DNA of 64,000 bases from assembly GCF_900099935.1 (NCBI RefSeq), contig NZ_FNEK01000006.1:1-64000 (forward strand), written 5' to 3'. Both the position numbers and the translations under genes were made by a program. Numbering within the stretch: the stretch's first letter is position 1; the number at the start of each line of letters is the position of its first letter. This document shows, piece by piece, positions 33,610 to 42,080 of the stretch. This DNA comes from Aliiruegeria lutimaris. GTDB lineage: Bacteria; Pseudomonadota; Alphaproteobacteria; Rhodobacterales; Rhodobacteraceae. Below the pieces are notes generated by a model that searched no databases, was not told the origin of the DNA, and saw only the letters and a program-made list of their open reading frames with translations.

Positions 33610-35118
33610 ATGGCATTTCTCGAAGTAGAAGACCTGGGCCGGGACTTTCCCGGTGTACGGGCCCTGAACGATGTCAGCCTCAAGCTGGAATTGGGACGGG
33701 TTCACGTGCTGGCCGGCGAAAATGGCGCCGGCAAGTCGACCTTGGTGAAGCTGGTGACCGGCGCCTATCGGCCCAGTCGCGGGCGTATCCTGATCGACGG
33801 GCAGGATGTCGATCAGCACCCCGAACTGCATCGCTACGTGGCGTATGTGCCGCAGGAGCTGAACCTGTTTCCCAACCTCTCCGTGGCCGAAAACCTGTTT
33901 CTTCCCTATGACCGGGCCAAGCTTGGCGGGGCAACGGTCAACCGTCGGGAGATTGAGCGAGCGGCGCAGGAATACCTCGATCGTTATGCCATCACGGCCG
34001 CACCGAGGGACCTAGTGCGCGATATCTCGGTGCCGGAGCAGCAGCTTTTGCAGATCGCCCGGGCCTCGACCAATCACGACATGAAGGTCTTGTTCCTCGA
34101 CGAGCCAACCTCGTCGCTGACCTCGACCGAGATCGAACGGGTGATGACCGTGATCCGCGGCTTCCGCGACAGTGACCATGCGATCGTCTTCATCTCCCAC
34201 AAGATCGAGGAAGTGCTCGAAATCGGTGACGAGTACACCGTGCTCCGCAATGGCGAGAAGGTGGCCGACGGGCTGATCGCCAAGATCGACGAGCCGGGGC
34301 TGATCCGTGCCATGTCGGGCGCGGAGATCGCCATTGACCAGCGTTTTCGCCCCGATCCGCCCCCCGAGGGCGCGCCGGAAGAGGTGATCCTCGATGTTCA
34401 GGGGCTTTCGGGTCATGGGTTCGAAAATGTGTCCTTCCGGCTGAAACGGGGCGAGATCCTCGGCTTCGCGGGGCTTCTCGGCGCGGGGCGGTCCGAGGTC
34501 ATGCAGTCGATCTTCGGCTACATGAAAGCAACCGCTGGCACGGTTGCCCTCAACGGCAAGGACTTTCCGCTGGGCGATACCAGCCGGTCTGTCAAGGCCG
34601 GGCTGCTCTACCTTTCCGAGGAGCGCAAGCTGCACGGCATCCTGCCGCAGCTTTCGGTGCGCGAGAATATCGGCATCTCGATTCTCGACCAGATCACCGG
34701 GCGGCTCGGCATCTCGCGCCGGCAGGAACGCAGCCGCGTGCATGACATCATCAAGGCCTACGACATCAAGGTCGCCAGCATGTCGCAACAGATCTCGAAC
34801 CTCTCGGGCGGCAACCAGCAGAAGACAATCATCGGGCGCGCGATGGCGACCGAGCCGGTGGTGCTGATCTTCGACGAGCCGACCAAGGGGATCGATGTAC
34901 GCACCAAGGCGGAGATCTACCGGATCATGAAATCCCTCGCCGAACGCGGGGTGGGCATCCTCCTTGTCTCTTCGGAGATGGAGGAGTTGCGCAAATGCGC
35001 CAACCGGATCGTCGCCATGTACTCAGGCAGAATCACAGGCAGCTTCGACACCGCCACGACCAGCAACGAGACGCTGGTGGGCGCGATGTTCGGATCGGAG
35101 AAAACAAATGCAGCGTAA
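33610..35118 (+). CDS. Sugar ABC transporter ATP-binding protein (duplicated, RbsA/XylG-like)
   Basis: 502 residues with two nucleotide-binding domains. First: Walker A AGENGAGKSTLVK, degenerate signature (DISVPEQQLLQIARA) and Walker B VLFLDEPTSSL. Second: a Walker A region reduced to GLLGAGRSEVM, as is normal in the second half of RbsA proteins, with a good signature LSGGNQQKTIIGRA and Walker B LIFDEPTKGIDV. ATG 33610 follows GGGATGG-type sequence; the long upstream frame is spurious. Its stop overlaps the permease start by 11 bases. Confidence 0.93.
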   Translation: MAFLEVEDLGRDFPGVRALNDVSLKLELGRVHVLAGENGAGKSTLVKLVTGAYRPSRGRILIDGQDVDQHPELHRYVAYVPQELNLFPNLSVAENLFLPYDRAKLGGATVNRREIERAAQEYLDRYAITAAPRDLVRDISVPEQQLLQIARASTNHDMKVLFLDEPTSSLTSTEIERVMTVIRGFRDSDHAIVFISHKIEEVLEIGDEYTVLRNGEKVADGLIAKIDEPGLIRAMSGAEIAIDQRFRPDPPPEGAPEEVILDVQGLSGHGFENVSFRLKRGEILGFAGLLGAGRSEVMQSIFGYMKATAGTVALNGKDFPLGDTSRSVKAGLLYLSEERKLHGILPQLSVRENIGISILDQITGRLGISRRQERSRVHDIIKAYDIKVASMSQQISNLSGGNQQKTIIGRAMATEPVVLIFDEPTKGIDVRTKAEIYRIMKSLAERGVGILLVSSEMEELRKCANRIVAMYSGRITGSFDTATTSNETLVGAMFGSEKTNAA

Positions 35119-36070
35119 GAGCAAACTTGCCTTTCTGAGGAACCAGATGATGGGGGTGCTGATCGCGCTGCTGGTGATCTTCGCGATCTCGGCGGTGATG
35201 TCGCCCTATTTCCTGACCTCCTACAACATGACGGTCGTGGCCCGCTCGCTGGCCTTTGTCGGGCTGATCACCATCGGGCAGTCGATGCTGATGATCCTGG
35301 GCGAGCTGGACCTCTCGCTTGGCGTAATGGCCGGGCTTTGTGGCGTGGTCAGCGGCATCCTGATGGTCAATTACGGACTGAACCCGTGGTTCGCCATGTT
35401 CCTGAGCCTTTGTCTCGGGGCGGCGCTGGGCTGTTTCAACGGGCTCATGGTCACGTCGCTGCAACTCCACTCGCTGGTGCTGACCATTGGTACCGCGGGG
35501 ATCTTCGGCGGCATCAACCTCGTGCTGACAAAGGGCGTGGCGATCACCAATATCCCCAAGGAGGTGCAGTTCCTCGGCCGTGGCGATTTCCTCGGCATCC
35601 CGGTGCCCTTCGTCATCATGATCGTGGTGCTCGCCGTCGCCTCGTGGGTGATCCTGAAGACGCCCTTCGGCCGCTATATCTATGCCATCGGCGACAACAC
35701 CCCCGCCGCGCGGATGCTGGGGATCAAGGTGGACCGGGTGCGCATTCTCGTCTTCACCGCCGCAGGCACGCTTGCGGCTCTTGCCGGCCTGCTGATGGTT
35801 ACCCGGCTCGGCACCGCGCAGCCCTCCATTGGCGAGACCTGGGTGCTGCCGCCGATCGCGGCCTCCGTCATCGGTGGGGTGGCGACCACGGGCGGCGTCG
35901 GCACGCCTTTCGGCGCCATCCTCGGCGCGGCCATCATCGGGGTCATCGAGAACATCATCGTGCTCTTCGGTGTCTCGCCCTACTGGCAGGGCGTGGTGAG
36001 CGGTTTCATCGTCGTGCTGGCGATCTCCTTCGACTCGATCTCGCGGCGTTACTTCCGCGGAAACCGGTAA
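35108..36070 (+). CDS. Sugar ABC transporter permease
   Basis: 320 residues, about ten membrane segments. The family signature MLMILGELDLSLGVMAGLCG (about residues 60-79) and the coupling loop FGRYIYAIGDNTPAARMLGI are clear. ATG 35108 lies within the end of the ATPase gene, giving an 11-base overlap. Followed after 21 bases by the TIM-barrel epimerase gene, so the operon is binding protein, ATPase, permease, epimerase. Confidence 0.93.
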   Translation: MQRKSKLAFLRNQMMGVLIALLVIFAISAVMSPYFLTSYNMTVVARSLAFVGLITIGQSMLMILGELDLSLGVMAGLCGVVSGILMVNYGLNPWFAMFLSLCLGAALGCFNGLMVTSLQLHSLVLTIGTAGIFGGINLVLTKGVAITNIPKEVQFLGRGDFLGIPVPFVIMIVVLAVASWVILKTPFGRYIYAIGDNTPAARMLGIKVDRVRILVFTAAGTLAALAGLLMVTRLGTAQPSIGETWVLPPIAASVIGGVATTGGVGTPFGAILGAAIIGVIENIIVLFGVSPYWQGVVSGFIVVLAISFDSISRRYFRGNR

Positions 36071-36091
36071 TGCCTCACGGGAGGGAATGAC

Positions 36092-36973
36092 ATGAAACTT
36101 GGCCTGAACCTTTCCTTTGCGATCAAACGCTGCATCGAAAGCGAACGTCTCGCGACGCTTGTGGCGGAGGATCTGGACACGAAATATGTCCAGTTCACCT
36201 GGGACCTGGTCGATCCCGGCTGGCCAGCACAGACGCGCGATGCGCTGGCAAAGGACTATGCGAAAGCCTTCAAAAGCGCGGGCGTGACGGTGGAGAGCAC
36301 CTTTGGCGGCCTCGCCTCCTATACCTATAGCCACATCCTGGCGCCGAGCCCGGAGCTTCGGGCGCTGGGCCGCGATCACCTCAAGAACGCGATCGACATG
36401 ACGGCGGCGATGGAGGTTCCGGCGGCCGGGATGCCTTTCGGCTCCTTCAGCGCCGACGATGCGCTGAACCCGGCGCGGCGGGAGGAGATCTACAAGGAAG
36501 CGCTGGAGATCTATGTCGGCCTGTCACGCCACGCCAAGGAGCGCGGGCTTTCGATGCTGCTGGTGGAACCGGTCCCGTTGGCGACCGAGTTCCCCTCGAC
36601 CGCGGCCGATGCGCTGCGGCTGATGCAGGACCTGGACGGGCAGACCGACGTGCCGGTGCGTCTCTGCGTCGACTGGGGTCATGCGATGTTCGAGCCGCTC
36701 TTCGGTACGGATGCGAACATGGATCACTGGGCGGAAGTGGTTGGCCCGTGGATGGCGGTTTATCACATCCAGCAGACCGACGGGCACTATGACCGGCACT
36801 GGAACTTCACCCATGACGGGCTGGTCACGCCGGAGCTGTTGCGCAACTATTGGGACCGCTACGGCCTTACCGACCAGACCTATTTCCTCGAAATCATCTT
36901 TGCCTTCGAAGAACGCGACGAGATCGTGCTCGAAGACATGAAAGCCGCCCTGAAACTCCTGCGTGCGGGATAG
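36092..36973 (+). CDS. Sugar phosphate isomerase/epimerase (TIM barrel)
   Basis: 293 residues of the xylose-isomerase-like superfamily. Candidate metal ligands: Glu in LLVEPVPLATE, Asp and His in LCVDWGHAMF, His in YHIQQTDGHYD and Glu in YFLEIIF. It resembles 3-epimerases acting on small ketoses or tetrulose phosphates (the EryC-type reaction), but is clearly diverged from the paralogue at 5551-6405. GGAGGG lies ten bases before the ATG. Because the OiaX-type reaction encoded at 42.1 kb yields L-erythrulose 1-phosphate, a tetrulose-phosphate substrate is attractive. This is inference. Confidence 0.8.
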   Translation: MKLGLNLSFAIKRCIESERLATLVAEDLDTKYVQFTWDLVDPGWPAQTRDALAKDYAKAFKSAGVTVESTFGGLASYTYSHILAPSPELRALGRDHLKNAIDMTAAMEVPAAGMPFGSFSADDALNPARREEIYKEALEIYVGLSRHAKERGLSMLLVEPVPLATEFPSTAADALRLMQDLDGQTDVPVRLCVDWGHAMFEPLFGTDANMDHWAEVVGPWMAVYHIQQTDGHYDRHWNFTHDGLVTPELLRNYWDRYGLTDQTYFLEIIFAFEERDEIVLEDMKAALKLLRAG

Positions 36974-37069
36974 GCAAGTATTCGGTTCTCCGCTGTCGGC
37001 GATCAACTGCCGCGTCAGCACTGCTCCGTTTCAACGGGCCTGTGCTGGCGCGGTTCTTTTTTCCTGCGT

Positions 37070-37810
37070 TCAGTTTTCGGTCGCATTCGAGATATAGAGA
37101 GGATCGGAGCGGCTGAGGTGGTCGCCCATCATCCGGATGGCGCCCTCCTGATCCCGCTGGCCGAGAAGATCGGCGATCTTCTCATGTTCCTGAAGCGTGG
37201 TGTTCTCGCGACCCTCCCAATGCAGAACGGGCTGGTAATACTCAAGCAGCCAGGTCAGCATCGCCCGCGTCACGCTCACCAGAAGCGGGTTGTCCGTGAT
37301 TTCTGCGATCCGGACGTGAAAGGCGATATCGGCCTGGATAAAGGCCTTTTCGTCGCCGAGCAGGCCACGCTGCTCTTCGATCAGGTTGCGCAAGTCCCGC
37401 ACATCCTCGGCCCCGCAGCTTTCAGCGGCGAGGCGAACCGTTCCCGCCTCCAGGATCTTGCGAAGCTGCTTGAGGTGGTCGACATTCGACGGCTCGGCCG
37501 ACAACAGAAGCTTGGCGATCTCGTCCACCTGGCCGAGCGCGGTCGTGGCGTTCAACTCGTTCACACGGCTGCGTTCACCATGGGAAATGGAGATCAGTCC
37601 CTTGTTCGCCAGCGATTGCAGCGCCTCGCGCACTGCCGGCCGGCCAACGCCGAACAGCTCCATCAGCGCGCGTTCAGAGGGCATGGCATCGCCCGGCGCC
37701 AGTTCGCCGGACTTGATCATGCGCCAAAGGCGGTCAAACACCTGGTCGGACAGCTTTTGCCGTTGGATCGGCTCGACCGGCGTCTTGGAAAAAGGAGTGT
37801 CCTGGGGCAT
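37070..37810 (-). CDS. GntR-family regulator, FCD (FadR) type
   Basis: 246 residues. N-terminal winged helix QVFDRLWRMIKSGELAPGDA, MPSERALMELFGVGRPAVRE (residues about 23-62), then an all-helical FCD effector domain with the metal-ligand pattern (DIAFHVRIAEITDNPLLVSV, and a C-terminal HEKIADLLGQRDQ and MGDHL). FCD regulators usually sense a carboxylate. A TGGTATGACA site overlaps its own -35 region and the same core lies in the oiaK promoter (40608), so it likely represses both itself and the oxo-isoapionate genes. Confidence 0.92.
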   Translation of the reverse strand: MPQDTPFSKTPVEPIQRQKLSDQVFDRLWRMIKSGELAPGDAMPSERALMELFGVGRPAVREALQSLANKGLISISHGERSRVNELNATTALGQVDEIAKLLLSAEPSNVDHLKQLRKILEAGTVRLAAESCGAEDVRDLRNLIEEQRGLLGDEKAFIQADIAFHVRIAEITDNPLLVSVTRAMLTWLLEYYQPVLHWEGRENTTLQEHEKIADLLGQRDQEGAIRMMGDHLSRSDPLYISNATEN

Positions 37811-38285
37811 GGGGCGACCATCTTGTTACTCCTTTCGGCTTACTTGAGTGCTAATGGTATGACAAGGTGATGAGCTGCTTTTGGGCTGTTGTTGGGTCGG
37901 GTGGACCGGTTTTGTGGCTTCTGAAGGCATTTTGGCCCGCATCTGTCGCATAGCAACGCCGAAGCTGGAGCCGGTCCGCGAAAAGACGGTATCCGCGCAG
38001 AGCGTCAAAGCTGTTGACATATCGACTCGAAACCTGCACTAGCCGCTTCGAACGTTCTCTGCCGCGTGAGCAGAAGGCGGTCTCCCATGACGGGATGACG
38101 CAGAACGTCCTCAACTTCCCAGGTTCCCAGATCACGCGGGGGTCCGACGCGGTGGCGACCCTCGAGGCAATGCGGCTTCGTGGTCACGACATCGCGCAAC
38201 CCGACTGCGCCCGCCACTTCGTTCCGAAGGGCGGCGATTCTTTTTGGCACGGCCAATGGCCGGCGCCGCGATTGGACACAGACAT
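37811..38285. other. Intergenic region between gntR-type and helicase genes
   Basis: 475 bases holding two divergent promoters. The only motif I can support is the TGGTATGACA site at 37855-37864. Minus-strand and plus-strand open frames in 38000-38280 lack family features and look like chance frames. The helicase leader contains no obvious cold-shock element I can identify. Confidence 0.5.
37854..37866 (-). promoter_or_regulatory. GntR operator over own promoter
   Basis: ATGGTATGACAAG reads on the minus strand as CTTGTCATACCAT; TTGTCA is a good -35, with a weak -10 (TAAGCC) 17 bases further. The TGGTATGA core recurs at 40608-40615 in the apnO/oiaK promoter and I noticed no other intergenic copy in the window. 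Confidence 0.5.
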
Positions 38286-39518
38286 ATGACTTTTGAAACA
38301 CTCGGCCTGGCGCCGCGCCTCGTTCGTAAACTTGCTGAACAGGGCATCTCCGAGCCGACGCCGATCCAGACCAAGGCAATCCCGCATGCGCTCGCCGGGC
38401 GCGACGTCATGGGCATTGCCCAGACCGGCACCGGAAAGACCGCTGCTTTCGGCCTGCCGATGGCGCATAACCTGCTTGGGATGGGCAGCGCGCCCGAACC
38501 GAAATCGGTGCGCGGACTGATCCTCGCCCCGACCCGCGAACTGGCCAAGCAGATCGCCGACAACCTCGCGGCTTATACAAACGGCACGCATCTCAAGGTA
38601 AACCTCGTCGTCGGTGGCGCCTCCCTTAACGCGCAGGCAACTCGGCTTCACCGGGGCACGGACCTGCTGGTGGCAACGCCGGGCCGGTTGATCGACCTGA
38701 TCGAGCGCAAGGCCGTCCGGCTCGACCAGACCCGCTACCTCGTTCTCGACGAGGCCGACCAGATGCTGGACATGGGCTTCATCCACGCGCTTCGCCGCAT
38801 CGCGCCGCTGCTGTCGAAGGACCGCCAGACCATGCTGTTCTCGGCCACCATGCCGAAGTTGATGGCGGACCTGTCGAAAACCTATCTCACCGACCCGATC
38901 CGCATCGAGGTCAGCCCTCCGGGCAAGCCTGCCGACAAGGTCGAGCAGGGGCTGCATTTCGTCGAACAGGCTGGCAAGACCACGCTCTTGATCGAGCATC
39001 TCGATGCGCATCGCGCGGAAATGGCGCTGGTCTTCACGCGCACCAAACACGGTGCGAACCGCCTGGCCGGAGCACTGGAGAAAGCTGGTTATGCAGTTGG
39101 CGCGATCCATGGCAACAAGTCGCAGGGCCAGCGGGACCGGGCGATCAAGGCGTTCAAATCGGGTGAGCTGAAAGTGCTGGTGGCCACGGATGTCGCGGCG
39201 CGCGGGCTGGACATTCCGGGTGTGCGGCATGTCTACAACTACGACCTGCCCAATGTTCCCGACAACTACGTGCACCGTATCGGCCGTACCGCGCGTGCCG
39301 GCCGTGATGGGCGCGCCGTCACCTATTGTGCGCCGGCTGAAATGTCGGAGCTGAAGGCGATCCAGAAGACGATGGGGCGCGAGATCCCCGTGGAAGGCGG
39401 CACGCGCTGGTCCGGGTCCCAGGGCGAGACCTCGCGGCGCGGGAACCAGTCCAAACCGTCGCGTCCGAATGCCAAAAGCCGCCCGCGGCGCCGGACTGGC
39501 GGTCGCAAGGCGGCCTGA
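38286..39518 (+). CDS. DEAD-box RNA helicase (RhlE-like)
   Basis: 410 residues. Q motif (FETLGLAPRLVRKLAEQGIS, PTPIQ), motif I AQTGTGKTAA, Ia PTRELAKQI, motif II DEAD, motif III SATMP, motif V ARGLDIPGV and motif VI HRIGRTARAGRDG are all present. The C-terminus is a short basic Arg/Lys/Ser tail suitable for RNA binding. It unwinds structured RNA in ribosome assembly, mRNA decay or cold response. ATG 38286 is used; 14 upstream in-frame codons are not conserved-looking. Its 3' end overlaps an unusual set of interleaved inverted repeats (39517-39620). Confidence 0.95.
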   Translation: MTFETLGLAPRLVRKLAEQGISEPTPIQTKAIPHALAGRDVMGIAQTGTGKTAAFGLPMAHNLLGMGSAPEPKSVRGLILAPTRELAKQIADNLAAYTNGTHLKVNLVVGGASLNAQATRLHRGTDLLVATPGRLIDLIERKAVRLDQTRYLVLDEADQMLDMGFIHALRRIAPLLSKDRQTMLFSATMPKLMADLSKTYLTDPIRIEVSPPGKPADKVEQGLHFVEQAGKTTLLIEHLDAHRAEMALVFTRTKHGANRLAGALEKAGYAVGAIHGNKSQGQRDRAIKAFKSGELKVLVATDVAARGLDIPGVRHVYNYDLPNVPDNYVHRIGRTARAGRDGRAVTYCAPAEMSELKAIQKTMGREIPVEGGTRWSGSQGETSRRGNQSKPSRPNAKSRPRRRTGGRKAA

Positions 39519-39620
39519 CGCAAAAAAGCGTTTCGGGGAAAACGTGGGACATCCGTATCGCCTTTTTGCGTCTGAAGGGACGCCGGGAGGTGAGGGAAGG
39601 CGATCTGTTTTCCCCGAAAC
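39517..39620. repeat. Interleaved inverted repeats A-B-A'-B' after helicase gene
   Basis: Two inverted repeats cross each other. A = GACGCAAAAAAGCG (39517-39530, beginning in the stop codon) pairs with A' = CGCCTTTTTGCGTC (39559-39572), one mismatch in 14. B = GTTTCGGGGAAAAC (39530-39543) pairs perfectly with B' = GTTTTCCCCGAAAC (39607-39620). The order A-B-A'-B' allows either hairpin alone, or both as a pseudoknot-like fold. No gene lies in 39519-39723. Confidence 0.7.
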
Positions 39621-39723
39621 ACTATAACGTACCGCGCGTCGGGCCTGGCTTAGTATCGGGCCCGGGCGCTGCGGCCCCCGCCATGTTGCCGGGAGCCGGT
39701 TTGGGCATTGTCGATCGGAACGA

Positions 39724-40554
39724 TCAGGTGATCCGCTCGACGCTCGCGGCGATCTCGTCATCGTCGAAGCAGCGCTTCCAGTCGTCCTTCATCAGCACGG
39801 GGATGCCGTATTCGATGGCCTTGTTGGCCGCATCGGAGAAGACGCCCTTGTGCTGGTCGAAGGTCACCGCGCCCATGATGTTCATGTGCCCAAGCAGGAA
39901 GTCGCGCGCACAATCATAGCTCACGCCCTTGGAGATCACCTCGTCCATCGCCTGACGCAGCACCGCCATCAGCGAGCCGTTGACAGTCTCGGAGAGGCCC
40001 GGTTCCAGCAGCGCGAACTGCTTCAGCGTCACGCGGTGCGAGCGCGCAACCGGCGCATAGATCGTCCGGGCGACCTCGTTGCCAAGCTCGTAATCGCTCT
40101 CCGGCCCCTGGATCAGCACGTTGACGACACCTTGCTTGGCGGCGATCCCGCCGAAATAGTCGCGCCGGCCTTCCGGCGTATCCTCGTCGTTCCAGATCGG
40201 CGGATGGCAGGGATGGGACATGAAATAGGTGACGTCCGCGCGCTCCGGCAGGTGGCCGGCAAAAGGCGCCGCGCCGTCGAGGCAGAAGAGCATCGCGCCC
40301 GGCTTCACCTTGTCGATGATGGCATGGGAGATCTTGCCGATCAGCGTGTCCGGAACGGCGAGCACGATCACGTCGGCGCCCGCGAGCGCGGTATCGGGAT
40401 CGACGCAATCGACGCCGAAGGTTTCCTTCACCCGTTTTTGCCCGTCTTCGGAAACTTCCACATGCAGGGTCTCGAAGGCGTCCGTTTTGGCGAGGTTCGC
40501 GCCGAGACGCATCCCCATTTTGCCGCCAGCTCCAAACAAGGCCAATTTCGTCAC
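39724..40554 (-). CDS. apnO: D-apionate oxidoisomerase-like (phosphogluconate dehydrogenase-type)
   Basis: 276 residues. N-terminal Rossmann domain with LALFGAGGKMGMRLG (residues 4-18) and DVIVLAVPDTLIGKI, followed by a helical C-terminal domain like the phosphogluconate-dehydrogenase C-terminal family. This is the architecture of ApnO, which converts D-apionate to 3-oxo-isoapionate with NAD. Identity is supported mainly by context: it is divergent from a DUF1537 kinase and RuBisCO-like protein that match the next two steps. Start is GTG 40554 behind AGAAGGAGAAG. Without the neighbours I would call it only an NAD-binding dehydrogenase. Confidence 0.72.
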   Translation of the reverse strand: MTKLALFGAGGKMGMRLGANLAKTDAFETLHVEVSEDGQKRVKETFGVDCVDPDTALAGADVIVLAVPDTLIGKISHAIIDKVKPGAMLFCLDGAAPFAGHLPERADVTYFMSHPCHPPIWNDEDTPEGRRDYFGGIAAKQGVVNVLIQGPESDYELGNEVARTIYAPVARSHRVTLKQFALLEPGLSETVNGSLMAVLRQAMDEVISKGVSYDCARDFLLGHMNIMGAVTFDQHKGVFSDAANKAIEYGIPVLMKDDWKRCFDDDEIAASVERIT

Positions 40555-40599
40555 GTCTGCTTCTCCTTCTGTCCATTCCCACCCGGAGCAGGAATCGGA

Positions 40600-40628
40600 T
40601 TGACAACTGGTATGATGAGTTAATAACT
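40600..40628 (+). promoter_or_regulatory. oiaK promoter with GntR operator between -35 and -10
   Basis: TTGACA (40600-40605) is a perfect -35; TAATAA (40621-40626) or the bases just after it serve as -10. The TGGTATGAT core (40608-40616), shared with the gntR-type promoter at 37854, lies in the spacer, the classic repressor position. The predicted transcript start at about 40635 makes the ATG at 40637 too close, favouring ATG 40667 for the kinase. Confidence 0.55.
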
Positions 40629-40666
40629 ATGCCAGCATGGTCACTGTCAATAGAAAAGCCGCAGCA

Positions 40667-42049
40667 ATGGGTACACAAATCTCGGAAAAGGGCCGCCTCG
40701 ACGCGGGCATTCTCGTTGCCTGGTATGGCGATGACTTCACCGGAGCGGCCGCGACGATGGAGGTGCTGACCTTCTCGGGGCTTCCGGCGATCCTGTTTCT
40801 CGATGTGCCGACGGCCGAACAGCTGGAACGGTTCCCTGACCTGCGTGCAATCGGTGTCGCCTCCACGGCGCGGACGATGTCGCCGGCTTGGATGGACGAA
40901 AACCTGCCGGCAGTGTTCGAACGGCTGAAGGCCTTCGATCCGGAACTTGTCCACTACAAGCTCTGCTCCACGCTCGACTCCTCGCCCGAAACCGGCTCCA
41001 TCGGACGCGCCATCGAGATTGGAGCAACCGTTTTTTGCTCACGAGCAGTGCCCGTGGTGGTAGCCGCGCCGCAAATGCGCCGTTACCAGTGCTTCGGCCA
41101 TCTCTTTGCCGGAATGGGCGATCAGGTCTTCCGGCTCGACCGGCACCCCGTGATGTCGCGCCACCCGGTCACGCCGATGGACGAGGCTGATGTCGCCCTC
41201 CATATCGCCCGGCAATCGGACCGGCTCGACACCGCCTTGCTGTCGCTGGAAGACCTCGCACGCGGCGCCGGTTTGCCCGAGGTTGAAGCGGGACGGCTCT
41301 GCGCGGTAACGATCGATACCATGGATGCCGCGTCCGATGCCGCCGCCGGGCGCGCGATGTGGGGGGCGCGGGAGCGCAGCCGCTTCGTGATTGGCTCCCA
41401 GGGCGTCGAATACGCGCTGGTCGAGCATTGGTGCCAGAGCGGCCTGCTGGAGCGCGCGACCCCGCCGACCGGCATCGGGCGCTCAAAGGGCATGATCTCG
41501 GTCTCCGGCTCCGTGTCGCCGACAACCGCGGCGCAGATCGCCTGGTCCAAGGAGAACGGGTTTGCCTGCGTTGCCTTCGATGCCACGCAGGTCTGCCACG
41601 GGCAGGAGGCCGTCGAGCGCGAGATCGAACTCAGCGTCGCGGCCTGTCTGGCGGCCCTCTCCGAAGGGCGCGACCCGTTGGTGTATACGGCCGAGGGGCC
41701 GGACGATCCGGCGGTGCAACGTTTCCGCGAGGAAATCGCCGCGACGGGAACACAGGTTCAGGACGCCTACCGGCTGATTGGCGAATCGCTTGGCAAGATC
41801 CTGTTCGAAGTGCTCCAGCGCAGCGGCGTGCGCCGCGCCATCGTCTCCGGTGGCGACACCTCGGGCTTTGCCAGCCAGCAGCTCGGCATCTACGCCCTGT
41901 CCGCCCTCGCGCCGACCATACCGGGTGCCTCGATCTTCCGTGCCCACGCGGAAGGGCCGATGGATGGGTTGGAACTCGCGCTGAAAGGCGGCCAGATGGG
42001 CTCGCCGGATTATTTCGGCTGGGTGCGCGACGGTGGTGGGCCGCGCTGA
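40667..42049 (+). CDS. oiaK: DUF1537 four-carbon acid sugar kinase (3-oxo-isoapionate kinase)
   Basis: 460 residues of the DUF1537 kinase family. N-terminal substrate domain: VAWYGDDFTGAAATMEVLTF, with the conserved DDxTGA. C-terminal nucleotide domain: ISVSGSVSPTTAAQIAW and the Gly-rich IVSGGDTSGFASQQLGI. Members phosphorylate C4 acid sugars and, as OiaK, 3-oxo-isoapionate at O4. The next gene is a RuBisCO-like protein, the combination described for the OiaK-OiaX branch of D-apionate breakdown. ATG 40667 is preferred to 40637 because of the promoter position; neither has a strong ribosome site. 31 bases separate it from oiaX. Confidence 0.82.
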   Translation: MGTQISEKGRLDAGILVAWYGDDFTGAAATMEVLTFSGLPAILFLDVPTAEQLERFPDLRAIGVASTARTMSPAWMDENLPAVFERLKAFDPELVHYKLCSTLDSSPETGSIGRAIEIGATVFCSRAVPVVVAAPQMRRYQCFGHLFAGMGDQVFRLDRHPVMSRHPVTPMDEADVALHIARQSDRLDTALLSLEDLARGAGLPEVEAGRLCAVTIDTMDAASDAAAGRAMWGARERSRFVIGSQGVEYALVEHWCQSGLLERATPPTGIGRSKGMISVSGSVSPTTAAQIAWSKENGFACVAFDATQVCHGQEAVEREIELSVAACLAALSEGRDPLVYTAEGPDDPAVQRFREEIAATGTQVQDAYRLIGESLGKILFEVLQRSGVRRAIVSGGDTSGFASQQLGIYALSALAPTIPGASIFRAHAEGPMDGLELALKGGQMGSPDYFGWVRDGGGPR

Positions 42050-42080
42050 GACCGGGCAACAGGGAAAACAGGGAAGATCC

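Noticed and set aside
34012-34788. Minus-strand frame opposite the duplicated ATPase
   Set aside because: No family features, overlaps completely with a well-supported gene.
35033-36379. Long minus-strand frame opposite the second sugar permease
   Set aside because: Composition (many Arg, His, Asp, Gln) is that of a shadow frame; the plus strand carries a clear permease.
40637-40666. Alternative start of the DUF1537 kinase at 40637
   Set aside because: The predicted promoter places transcription start at about 40635, so this ATG would be leaderless; 40667 is preferred, but the choice is not certain.
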